Shown: positions 15,867 through 28,200 of the stretch, piece by piece
Layout of the letters: every line of letters begins with the position of its first letter
Numbering within the stretch: position 1 is the first letter of the stretch
DNA from: a virus
Length of the DNA: 64,000 bases
IMG/VR virus record: IMGVR_UViG_3300024503_000485
Location: 126,001 to 190,000 of that record
Strand: one strand, 5' to 3'
Made by a program: the position numbers and the translations under genes
Notes under the pieces: model-generated
Seen by the model: the letters and a program-made list of their open reading frames with translations, nothing else
Databases searched by the model: none
What the model was told of the DNA's origin: nothing

Positions 15867-18800
15867 ATGACAGCTACATCAAGACAAAATAACTTAATTC
15901 TCAACGAAGACTGGACTAGAATTTATCAGACATTTAAAAATGCTGACTTCAAATCCTACGACTTTGAAAATCTTCGCAGGGTCATTATTGAATATATTCG
16001 CGAAAATTATCCTGAAGATTTTAATGATTATATTGAATCAAGCGAATACTTAGCTTTAATTGACGCCATTGCATTTTTAGGACAGAGTTTAAGTTTCCGT
16101 ATTGACTTAGCTAGTCGTGAAAATTTTATTGAACTAGCAGAGCGTAAAGAAAGTGTTTTAAAACTTGCTAGGATGTTGAGTTATACTCCTAAAAGAAATA
16201 TTCCGTCAAAGGGATTGTTAAAATTTGACACCATATCAACAACTGAAGATATTGTTGATAGTAACGGAAAAAATTTATCTAAACAAATTATCATCTGGAA
16301 CGATCCTACTAATTCAAATTGGAGCGAGCAATTCCTATTGGTCCTTAATGCAGCTATGGCAGACAATACAGAGTTTGGCCGAAGCCAAGGATCTGGTACT
16401 ATTGACGGTATTAGAACAGAACAATATAGATTAAGAACATCTAACAGAGATATTCCATTATACACATTTAGTAAAAATGTTGCAGGAAGAAGAATGTCTT
16501 TCGAGCTTGTTAGCACAACCTTTAAAGGCAAAGAAGAAATTTATGAAGAAGCACCTACGCCTGCTAATCAACTAGGATTTATATATAAAAATGACAATAA
16601 AGGACCAGCAAGTTTAAACAATGGTTTCTTCTTAATGTTTAAACAAGGTAGTTTAGAATTAGCAGATTTCTCAATCGCAGTTCCTACGACAAATGAAAAA
16701 GTTTCTATTGACGCCGAAGGAATTAATAACAACGATATTTGGTTATATTCTTTAAACTCTGTTGGAGCACAAACAACAGAATGGTTGCAAGTTCCAAATT
16801 TAATTGGAAACAATATTGCTTATAATAGTTTGGTCAATCAGGTCAAGAACATTTATTCTGTTGTAACTAAAGACAAAGACAAAGTTGATTTATTATTCTC
16901 AGACGGAGTATACGGAAACTTACCTCAAGGTAATTTTAGAATTTATTATCGTGTTTCAAATGGTTTGAGTTACTCTATAACTCCTAGCGACATGCGAGGA
17001 ATCAGCATATCTATACCTTATGTTAATAAATTAGGATCAGCTCATACATTAACAATTAGTATGAGTTTAAAATATACCGTATCGTCCTCAACTCCAAGTG
17101 AAAGTATTGATAGTATTCGTGCAAATGCACCAGCATCTTATTATACACAAAACAGAATGATCACAGGCGAAGATTATAATCTTGCGCCTTTAACCAGCAG
17201 TCAAGATATTCTTAAAGTTAAAGCAATTAATAGAACATCGAGCGGTATTAGCAGAAATTTTGATATTATTGATGCCAGCGGAAAATATTCAAGTATTGAT
17301 GTATTCGCTGACGACGGTTTAATTTATAAAAACGAAGTTGAGACAACATTAGGGTTTAAATTTACAAATAAGATTGAAATTTATAACTTTATTAGAAATA
17401 CTATTGAGCCATTAATTGACAGCACTGATGTTTTTAATTTTTATATAACAAAATATACAAAAATTTTGTTTACGGATCCAACATCGGTTTGGAATTCAGT
17501 AACCACATCAACTAATAGTTCAACAGGATATTTTATTAGTGGAGTTGACTCGTCATTATTAAAAACAGGTGTTTATACAAATAATACTTTGAAATATCTT
17601 TTACCTGATTCAATAGTTAAATTTGTTCCGCCCGCCGGCAAAGCATTTAAAAACGGAAAACTTGTTACTCAAGATTTAACAGATCCTTTACAAAAATCAT
17701 ATATTTGGTCTAAGGTTGTTAGAGTTGTTGGTGACGGTACAAATGCGGGCCGTGGAGTATTAAGTACAGGCCTAGGCCCAATTACATTTAGTGATAATAT
17801 TCCTTCGGGTTCGGTAGCTTTTCAAATAGTACCAAAGTGGGTTTCAAATTTACCTAATGCATTTGAAACTGAAATGGCAAACCTTGCATTTTCAAATTTA
17901 AACTTTGGTTTGCGATACGATATTGAATCTGCCGCCTGGAAAATTATTACAGCCGCAAATCTAGATTTAATCAATAGTTTTAGTCTTGGTAAAGCAGGCG
18001 ACACATCAAACTCTGGAATTGATTCTTCATGGATCATAGCGTTTGTTAAAGAACCAGACAAGTATGTTGTCCACGTTAGAAGCATGGAATATATTTTTGC
18101 TAGTATTAGAAAAAATCGTTTCTATTTTGATTCAAATCAAAAAATCTACGATAGCAAAACAAACAAGGTTGTTAAAGATCAAATCAAGGTATTAGGAATT
18201 AATACCGACAACGGTCTTTTAGATTATCTAAAACAAGATCTTGTTTTTGAAATTAGTGATAGTATTCGTTTTGAAGATGGATATCAAAGCACCGATGCAA
18301 TTAAAATTGCGTTTGCTGATTCTGACGACGACGGAGTTATTGATGACCCAGACGAGTTTATTAGAATTGTTGGAGAAGATTCAGCAAATAAATTTTTGTT
18401 TTTCCAAGAAACGGTCGACGACACCGGAGCAAAAATATTTCAATATTTCGATAATACAAACAATGACATTGTATTAGCGGCTAAAGAAATTGACGTCAAG
18501 GTTACAGATTATACCGATGGCCAACTTGTATATTTTTATGACATTGCTGAAGATGTTGTAAAAATGGTTGATAGAACAACAAATACATTTGTTCTTCAAA
18601 GTAATTTTAGAGCAAACATTGGTAGGGCTGGAATTAAATTCCAATATCTGCACCATGCAAATGTTGACCGCCGTATCGATCCAAGCGTAAGTAATATTAT
18701 TGATGTGTATCTATTAACACGTTCTTATGACACAGATTTTAGAAATTACTTGCAAGGTGTGTTAACAAAAATGCCCGAACCGCCAACAACAGAAAGTTTA

Positions 18801-19274
18801 AGAATTGCATTTGGCGGAAACTTGAGTGCAATTAAATCTATAAGCGATGATATTGTATATCATCCAGTTTCATATAAAGTGTTATTCGGAAAAACCGCAG
18901 ATGAAAAATTACAAGCAATATTTAAAATTGTTAAAAACTCATCAAAGACAATCAACGATAACGATTTAAAGGTTAGAATTATTGCAGCGATCAATGAATT
19001 TTTTGATTCGGCAAATTGGGACTTTGGAGATAAATTTTATCTTTCAGAATTAATAACCTATGTGATTAATTCAACAGCGCCTGACATTACTAACATGGTT
19101 ATTGTACCAAGACAACAATCTCAGGTGTTTGGTAGTCTGTTTGAAATTCAAAGTAGAGCAGATGAAATTTTTGTAAGCGGTGCTACCGTAGATGATATAG
19201 AAATAGTAACATCTATTAATGCAGCAGAAATTGGTGCAATTTCTGGAACAATTATTACTTCAACGAGTACTTAA
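15867..19274 (+). CDS. 6: Baseplate wedge subunit gp6-like
   Basis: The 1,135-residue protein has the gp6/gpJ-like N-terminus: LILNEDWTRIYQTFKNADF, then YLALIDAIAFLGQSLSFRIDLASREN and LKLARMLSYTPKR. It belongs to the conserved wedge protein that dimerises to form the ring of the T4 baseplate. T4 gp6 has 660 residues, so this homologue carries several hundred extra residues in its middle and C-terminal half; these contain beta-rich segments with no motif I recognise. The gp6-like C-terminal region (TDFRNYLQGVLTKMPEPPTTES) remains visible near residues ~955-985. It follows gp25 and precedes the giant structural gene by two bases. Confidence 0.88.
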   Translation: MTATSRQNNLILNEDWTRIYQTFKNADFKSYDFENLRRVIIEYIRENYPEDFNDYIESSEYLALIDAIAFLGQSLSFRIDLASRENFIELAERKESVLKLARMLSYTPKRNIPSKGLLKFDTISTTEDIVDSNGKNLSKQIIIWNDPTNSNWSEQFLLVLNAAMADNTEFGRSQGSGTIDGIRTEQYRLRTSNRDIPLYTFSKNVAGRRMSFELVSTTFKGKEEIYEEAPTPANQLGFIYKNDNKGPASLNNGFFLMFKQGSLELADFSIAVPTTNEKVSIDAEGINNNDIWLYSLNSVGAQTTEWLQVPNLIGNNIAYNSLVNQVKNIYSVVTKDKDKVDLLFSDGVYGNLPQGNFRIYYRVSNGLSYSITPSDMRGISISIPYVNKLGSAHTLTISMSLKYTVSSSTPSESIDSIRANAPASYYTQNRMITGEDYNLAPLTSSQDILKVKAINRTSSGISRNFDIIDASGKYSSIDVFADDGLIYKNEVETTLGFKFTNKIEIYNFIRNTIEPLIDSTDVFNFYITKYTKILFTDPTSVWNSVTTSTNSSTGYFISGVDSSLLKTGVYTNNTLKYLLPDSIVKFVPPAGKAFKNGKLVTQDLTDPLQKSYIWSKVVRVVGDGTNAGRGVLSTGLGPITFSDNIPSGSVAFQIVPKWVSNLPNAFETEMANLAFSNLNFGLRYDIESAAWKIITAANLDLINSFSLGKAGDTSNSGIDSSWIIAFVKEPDKYVVHVRSMEYIFASIRKNRFYFDSNQKIYDSKTNKVVKDQIKVLGINTDNGLLDYLKQDLVFEISDSIRFEDGYQSTDAIKIAFADSDDDGVIDDPDEFIRIVGEDSANKFLFFQETVDDTGAKIFQYFDNTNNDIVLAAKEIDVKVTDYTDGQLVYFYDIAEDVVKMVDRTTNTFVLQSNFRANIGRAGIKFQYLHHANVDRRIDPSVSNIIDVYLLTRSYDTDFRNYLQGVLTKMPEPPTTESLRIAFGGNLSAIKSISDDIVYHPVSYKVLFGKTADEKLQAIFKIVKNSSKTINDNDLKVRIIAAINEFFDSANWDFGDKFYLSELITYVINSTAPDITNMVIVPRQQSQVFGSLFEIQSRADEIFVSGATVDDIEIVTSINAAEIGAISGTIITSTST

Positions 19275-19276
19275 GA

Positions 19277-22200
19277 ATGGCAAAGTTTTTTCCAAAAAGT
19301 CAATTACCTATTAGAAAGTCATCTGATTTATTACCAAAGGTATTTCAAACAGATGCTAATGATAAATTTTTATCCGGCGTTTTAGATCCGTTACTGCAAC
19401 CTGGTACACTAGAGAAGAACGTAGGATATGTTGGGCGTAGATACGGTAAAACATACAACGGCTCAGACATTTATTTAGATACCGACGCTACTCTTAGAAG
19501 TAGATATCAGTTGGAGCCTGGCGTTGTTCTTAAAAAAGATGGTAAGACACAAAATTTTTATGACTTCATTGACTTTAAAAATATTTTAAAATATTTTGGA
19601 AATAATGAAGATAGAGATGATCTAATTGATCAACACCAGCACTATAGTTGGAACCCTCCTGTTGACTGGGATAAGTTTATTAATTATAGAGAATATTTTT
19701 GGATGCCAAGCGGTCCTCCACCAATTAGAATTTTAGGCCAAAGTTCTTCTGTAATAAGCACATATAGAGTTAAGCTCGGAGAAGCGTCTTCTTTTATTTT
19801 TTCTCCAGACGGCTATACAAACAATCCTAGAATAACATTATATAGAGGACAAAAATACAAATTTATTGTAAATGTTCCGGGTAACGGATTTGTTATTAGA
19901 ACATCATATGATACTGGTTCATTGACATTTAATCCTGATTTATTCTATCCTCAAGGATCTATTGTTGTATTCAATGGTTCTGTATGGAAAGCAAAAGTTC
20001 CAGTATCTCCGGCCGACGGTAGCACAATAACAACAGAATCTCAAGACTGGGAATTTGTTGAAATTGTAAATGCAAATTCAGCAGCACTTGACTACACTAA
20101 AGGAATTACAAATTTTGGCATTGAGAATGGAACACTAACATTTGATGTGCCTTACGATGCGCCGGATATTCTTTATTATCAAAGTATTACTGATCCAAAT
20201 AAATTTGGTCAGTTTATTATTTCCGACATTGAAGAAAATTCAAAAATTAATATTAACGATGATATTATTGGAAAGACAACATATACAAGTAGCAACGGAA
20301 TTGAACTAAGCAATGGTATGATTGTTAATTTTGGCGGTGTTGTTACCCCAGAGAAATATTCAAAAGGAAATTGGTTAGTTGAAGGTGTTGGTAAAGCAAT
20401 CTCATTGACCAACTTTGATGATTTAGTTGTTCCTGTATTAACATCAGATGTTCCAGAAGTATTATTTGATAATGAAGGTTTTGACACAGCACCTTTTGAT
20501 GATGCAAGCTCGTATCCGGGAACAAAAGATTATATCACAATAGCTAAAAGTAGTAAAGATTTAAATCCTTGGTCACGATATAATCGTTGGTTTCATAGAA
20601 GTGTATTGGAACTTTCTTTTAAATTATCAGGAGAAGATTTTTACCACGACGAAGCAGCTAGAGCAAAACGTCCTATTATAGAATTTTTACCAAATTTAAA
20701 ATTATACGAACACGGAGTATTTGCTAAGGAAACCGTAGATTACATTGACACATTTACGTCAGACGTATTTTCTAAAATTGAAGGAAGTACTGGTTATAGT
20801 ATTGACGGTGAGCCGTTGTTTAACGGAGCAAGAATTCTTGTAACGGCCGACACTGATAGTTTAGCTAATAATAAAATTTATCAAGTTAAATTCTTCACTC
20901 AAAACGGTCAAAATCAAATCACCTTAATAAAAGTTGATGATACTGAATCCATCATTGGAGAAACCTTATTAGTTCGCCGTGGAAAGAAAAATAAAGGAAC
21001 AATGTTCTACTATGATGGAACCGCTTGGTTAAGTAGCCAAGAAAAAACTAAAGTTAATCAAGCACCTTTATTTGATGCATTTGATGAAAATGGTGTAAGT
21101 TTTTCTGATAAAGATACGTATCCAGTTTCAACATTCCGCGGTACTAAAATTTTAGCATACAAAGAAAGCACAGGAGTTGTTGACCTAGAACTTGGATTTC
21201 CAATTAGCTATCTTAATATCAGCAACGTTGGAGATATAAGTTTTGAATTTGTATGGGATATAGAATCCTTTACCTATGAAGTTTTAAGAAAATCATATTC
21301 AAAAAATATTAATACTGGTTTCTGTAAATTTAACCTAACAGACGAATATGTTAATCATTGGATTGAAACTGAACAAAAATATCTACAACCAATCATTGAT
21401 TCGCAGGTAATTACCACAGCAACTGACACGGTTTATTTTAATACCGTTGATTGGTTTAAAGTAACTGATCAAGACGAAATTTATTTTTATAAGAACGGAG
21501 AGCGTTATACAGAATCATATACAAGACAAGGTGGAAATTTTATTTTTGCTACACCGTTTGCTGTAAAAGATGTTCTTGTAATAAAAATATTTTGTAATTT
21601 AATTCCAGAAGAAGGATATTATGAAATTCCTGTAGGTTTGGAAAAAAATCCGTTAAACAACGAACTAACAGATTTTACGTTTGGACAAGCAGTTGATCAT
21701 ATTTCGTCTGGATTAGAATTTTACAATGGATTCTCTGGACTTGTTGTAGGAAATAATTCTTTAAGAGACATTCATGGATTCCAGGCATATACTAAGAGAT
21801 TTTTAAAACATGAAAGTGTGGCACCTGTTGCATTAACATTGCTAGTTGATAAGCAGGTTAATTTAATTAAAGCTCTCCGATATGCTAAAAAGTCTTATAC
21901 TGATTTTAAACATAATTTTATTAAAATTTCTGGAGAATTAGATTTTGATGGAGATATTCCAAAGCTAGTTGACAATATTATTAATGAATTAACAAGAGGT
22001 AAAAATCCTTCAAGCCCGTTTGTAAATTCTGATATGATCGGTAGCGGAGCATATACAAATTTAATTTACGAAGTTGAAGATCCAGATATTAACACATTTG
22101 TTATTTCAGATAAATTTGATTTAAAAACTTTAAGTAATCGAGCTGTCTACCTATACATTAATAATCAACAATTAATTAATGGATTTGATTACGAATTTAA

Positions 22201-25200
22201 TAGTGACTTTTCTTTTGTTAATATTTTAAAAACACTTAATGTTGGAGACATACTTGAAATTAGAGAATATGTTTCTTCAGGATTTAATCATATCCCTCAA
22301 ACACCGACAAAGATTGGATTGTTTAAAAAGTTTGTACCTGAAAAATTCTTAGATGACACCTTTGTTGAACCAAAATATATGATTCAAGGACACGACGGTA
22401 GCCTTACAACAGCATTTAATGACTATCGAGACGATGCGCTTCTTGAATTAGAATTAAGAATTTTTAATAACATCAAAAAAGAATATGATGAAAATATATT
22501 TGATATTGATGCAACCGCTGGCGGATATTATAAGACTGGAATATTTGAATACAATCAAATTATACAAATAAACACACAAGAATTTTTAAAATGGATTGCA
22601 GATACAAATATCGATTATGTAAGTAATAGCTATTTTGACAGCGAAAATTCTTTCACTTATACATATTCTAATATGTCTGACCCAGCCGGATTAGAAAATT
22701 TACCAGGTTGGTGGAGAGGAGTCTACAAGTATTTTTACGATACAGATCGTCCACATCGCTGCCCATGGGAAATGTTAGGATTTTCTATTAAACCGACATG
22801 GTGGGAAAGTGAATACGGACCTGCACCATACACTAGAAACAATTTACTTTTATGGGAAGACCTGGCTGCCGGCCTAATTAGACAAGGTCCAAGAGCAGGT
22901 GTTCATAAACGATATGTAAGATCTACTTTGTTAACACACATTCCTGTAGATGGAGATGGTAAACTATTAAGCCCTCTAGATTCAAATCTAGCACAAAATT
23001 TTTCTTTGATTAATAATCAAGGGGATTTTAACTTTGGCGATATTTCCCCTGCAGAACATGCATGGTATAGCAGTAGTGAATATCCATTTGCAACAATTAT
23101 TGGAATGGCATTGTTAAGACCTTTTGAATTTGTAGGCAAAAATTTTGACAATTCAAAAATTGTAAGAAACAAATTAAATCAATTAGTACATACCGATACA
23201 GGTATCTTTGTTAAAGTTGAAGATTTAGTTGGATCAAGTTCTGGCGGATATTTAACCAGCGGATTAGTTTCTTATATTGTAGATTATTTAAAGAGCCATA
23301 ATATTAATGAAAATGTGTTGCAGGAAAAATTAGATGAAATCGATGTTTACCTAACACATAGATTATCTGGATTTGTTGATCAAACACAACAACGATTTAT
23401 TTTAGATTCAAAAAATCCTAATTCTACTTCGGCAAATATTTTTGTTCCGGTAGAAAATCAGGAAATTTATTATAATGTTAGTGCTCCAATTGCAAGTATA
23501 ATTTATAGCGCGGTCATTGTTGAAAAAATGACCAACGGTTGGAAAATTAGCGGCTATGACTTTTTAGATCCGCATTTTACATATTTTGCTCCGGTGATTA
23601 GTCAAATAGATCCTCTTATTTCAGTTGGCGGAGTTTCTGAAAATTTTGTTAATTGGACAGAAGATAAATTTTATGGAAATGGTGTAGTAGCAAGATATAA
23701 TAATGAATATTATAGAAGTGTTAAAAGCCATCAAAGCGGATCCACATTTGATTTAACCCTGTGGAAAAAACTTCCAGACCTTCCTAAGAAAGACGACGTT
23801 CAAGCATTTAAGAGAAGAACATTTAACACCATAAGAGAACAAAAAATAAGTTATGGAACTACCATCGGCACAATCCAAGGAGTAGTTGATTTCTTATTAG
23901 GTTATGAACAATATCTAATTTCTAAAGGATTTAAATTTGATAGATACGATACAGACAGCAAGGTAACTCAAGATTGGTTCACTAGTGCTAAAGAATTTAT
24001 GTACTGGACACAGCATAATTGGGCTCCTGGATCTTTATTAACTTTAAGTCCTGCTGCTGAAAAAATGGATGTATCTTATCCAATTGGTGTTCCTGATAAT
24101 CTATTAGATAGCTTTTATGAATATCAAGTGTTTAGAGGTGACGGTCAGCCATTGACTCCTAATTTCTTAAACATAAAAAGAGATTTTCAAAATATAACTA
24201 TTGAAACTACAAACACAGCAGAAGGAATTTATTTCTTTAAAGCTCACTTAGTGTTAAAAGAACACGTTGCTATTTTCGATGACCGAACCGTTTTCAATGA
24301 TGTTATCTATGATAAAACAACAGGCTATCGTCAAGAAAGAGTTAAGGCAAGAGGTTTTAGAACCGTTGACTGGGACGGTGATTATACAAGTCCCGGATTC
24401 TTATTTGATAATGTTAATATTATAGCATGGCAACCTTATACTGATTACAGATTGGGTGATATAGTTAATTACAAAAGTTATAACTGGGTAACAAAATCTA
24501 ATCACACATCTACCGATCAATTTGTAAATGCATTCTGGACTAAACTTGATTCAACACCGAACAAGAGATTAGTTCCAAACTTTGATTATAGAATTAATCA
24601 ATTTGAAGATTATTATAATCTTGATGCAGATGGTCTTGGGTCAAGCCAACGAGATCTTGGTCGACACGCCATCGGTTATCAAACTAGAGAATACTTACAA
24701 AATCTTGCAGAAGATGACGTAACACAATTTCAGTTATATCAAGGTTTTATTAGAGAAAAAGGTACATTAAATGCCGCTGTTAAAATATTTGATAAACTAA
24801 GCAAAACAACAGAAGATAGTATTGTTTTAAACGAAGAATGGGCGTTTAATGTTGGTACCTTAGGCGGAGTAGACGAGTTAAATGAAGTTGAATTTGCATT
24901 TAATAAAGACTCCTTACAAGTAAATCCTCAGCCAATGATATTTGTGTCATCGGCTTATACAGGAGTAATACTTGATCAATATCTAAGAATCCCTGCATCG
25001 GACTTTACAAATGCTCCGTCGCCTTTTACAACTTCGATTATTCCTAAAACAGATTTTGATCAATTTCAGTCTGCGGGTTACGTAAAACTTGACCAAGTTG
25101 ATTTTGTTATTAAGAATAGATCAGATTTAGAAACATTAGATATTACACAAGTAAAAGACGGCGACCATTTTTGGATTACATTCGATAATTCAGCATGGAC

Positions 25201-28200
25201 GGTTTTAAGATTTACTAGAAAGCCATTATTAACTTTAATTTCAGCAATTAAAACAGGTACAACAATTGAAATTACATTTAATCGTAGACACGCTTTTATT
25301 GTTGACGATTACATTGGCATTAACGATGTTCCTAACCTAACCGGCTTTTATAAAATTAATGAAGTAACTCTTACTTCTGTTATCATTGCCTGCGCATCTG
25401 ATGCTAAAGATCCATTAGTTGATACAAGTACATTAATTCGTGTTTACGGATTAGACAATGTTAGATTTTCTTCTGGATCGGATATAGATCAAGAATATGT
25501 TGCATTATTGCCTAACAATTCAAAATTGTGGTTTGATTCTAATGATAACGGACTATGGGAAGTTGTACAAAAAAATAAAGTCTTTAGCTATAAATCCTTA
25601 ACTGATTATGGAACTACCGTGCCCGAAGGAACAGGACATGCAGTTTGTTATGTTGAAAGATTACAACAAACTATTACAAGCATGCCTTCAAATTCAATGG
25701 TTCTTGTTTATGTTGAGGGACCTACAGGTTTAAAAATTAAACAGACATTTGCCCCTGAGCCTGAACTATATTTGTTGCTTTCTAATTCTTTTGGAGAAGA
25801 ACTTGCAGTAAGTCCTGACGGACATTTCTTAGCAGTTGGATGTCCTAGAGCATCGGGCGTGCCTTCAGCATATATTGGTGTTTTTGATCCTACAGCAAAT
25901 TATGAAATAGGTGATGTTGTTGAATATGCTGGAAAATTGTGGAAGGCTACAACAGCAGTAGTAGGAGACGGCAGTACAATTGATATTCAAAGTAATGATT
26001 GGGAGCCTACATCTTTATTAACTTATGATCCAAATTTTGGCCGTGGCGAAGGATTTAGAAATCAAGGAGCTGTTTCGATTTATGTTTGGAATAATCAAAA
26101 CTGGTCATTAACAACTACACTAGTAAGTCCAAGACCTGCGTTTGATGAAAATTTTGGATCTAATATTTCTATTTCAAAATCTGGTTCAGATTATTGGATG
26201 GCTGTTTCAGCTCCTGGTTCGTTAGATAGCAGGGGTAGAATTTATCTTTACAGGTATAATAGTGAAACTTTGGCCTGGGAACAACACGAAAATAACAATT
26301 ATATTGGAGTATATGTTTCAGATCCTGCTAGACAATATCCAAAAGGATCAATTGTATGGTGGAATAATTCCTACTGGAAAGCGGTTGAGGATACCAACGG
26401 TGACGGTAGTACCATTAGTATCAGTTCACCCGACTGGATAAAAATTGATGACATATCTAGTCAATCATCTTTACCAACAAACGTTTCTATTGAAGATGAC
26501 GGATCAACAATTTCGTCTGGATTATTAAGTGAAAGTGATCTAGCAGAACTTACAAAACAAGGTGATATGTTTGGTTCTGCAATGGCAATGAATAAAGATG
26601 GATCTATATTAGTTGTCGGTGTTGCTGATAGTGATGGTATTTACTTTGCAAATTATAAAGGAATCTGGTCAGCCACCCAAGAATATATTGCAGGAGATGT
26701 TGTAAAATATCAAGGTTACTATCATAGACTAACAAATGTTCGTCCTGAAGATCCTGTAGATTCAGCAACCTATAGAAGTTTTGGAGAATACCCAGACGAT
26801 GGATTGCCATGGACTAACGTGGGCGACAGCACTATTCCGTATTCAACAGGTAAAGTTTATATCTACCAAAGAGATAGTAATAGTGTTTACAAACTAAAAC
26901 AAACAATAACTGCTGGATCAATTGGATTATTTGATGATACTGGCAATAACGAATCTATCACCGTTGGTGATAAATTTGGATTCTCTGTTGATGTTGATGC
27001 AACAGGTCAACACATTGTTATTAGTGCTCCTCAGGCAGATATTAATTTACAAAATCAAGGTGCAGTATATTATTTCTCTGCAACTAGTTTAACAAATCCA
27101 GAATGGAGATTAAAACAAAAATTAGAAAGTTTTGAAGAATATAATAATTTGTTGTTTGGTTCTGATGTATCTATTAGTTCTGGAACAGAAAGAATAGTTG
27201 TTGGCGCAAAAAATGCTCCATACAAATCTTATGCATATTTTGAAACAGGAACTACATTTGATAAAAATTCAACAATATTTTCAACATTTAACGGTTATTC
27301 GGGACAGGTATATTCTTTTGAAAGAGTTAGTGGAAAATATTTCTTAACAGAAAAATTAGAAGCAGACGTAACCAATAATGAATCTTTTGGTTATGCCATT
27401 GATGCAACATCCGATGTTATTGTAGTTGGTTCTCCTAACTACAATAACGGTGACGGTTTAGTTAGAACATTTAGAAAAGATACTTCTGTTAAATCTTTAA
27501 AAACATTAGCCGTTCAAGAACAATTAATTGATATTTCTAAAATTAAAAATATTTCTTTAATTGATGCAGATAAAAATGTTAAGATAAGCGACATTGATTT
27601 TATTGATCCAATTAAATTAAAAATATTAGGACTTGCAGAACAGGAACTTAATTTTAAAACACCGTACGATCCAGCAATTTATACCAACGGAACAGAAGAA
27701 ACCGTAGTAGATCCTGACGCAGCTTGGTTTACAAAGAACGTTGGAAAACTATGGTGGAATTTAAACACAGCTAAGTGGTTGTACTATGAGCAAGGCGATA
27801 TTGCTTATAGAAACGGTAATTGGGGACAATTAGCTAAAGGATCTACTATTGATGTTTATGAATGGGTTGAAACTACTCTATTACCTAGCGAATGGAGTGC
27901 CCTTGCTGACACCACTGCAGGATTAACTGAAGGAATCTCTGGACAGCCATTATATCCTAATGATGATGTATATTCTGTAAAACAATTTTATAATGAAATT
28001 ACACAACAGGTAACAGAAATAAAATATTATTATTGGGTTAAGGGCAGCACCGTTGTCCCACAAAAAGTTAATAGAAAATTGTCAGCAGGAGAAGTTGCAG
28101 CGTTGATTGAGACGCCAATTTCAAGCGGATATCCAATATTAGCATTGTTAGATAGTGATAAAATTTTAGCATACAATTTTAATAAATTTGTAACTTCTGG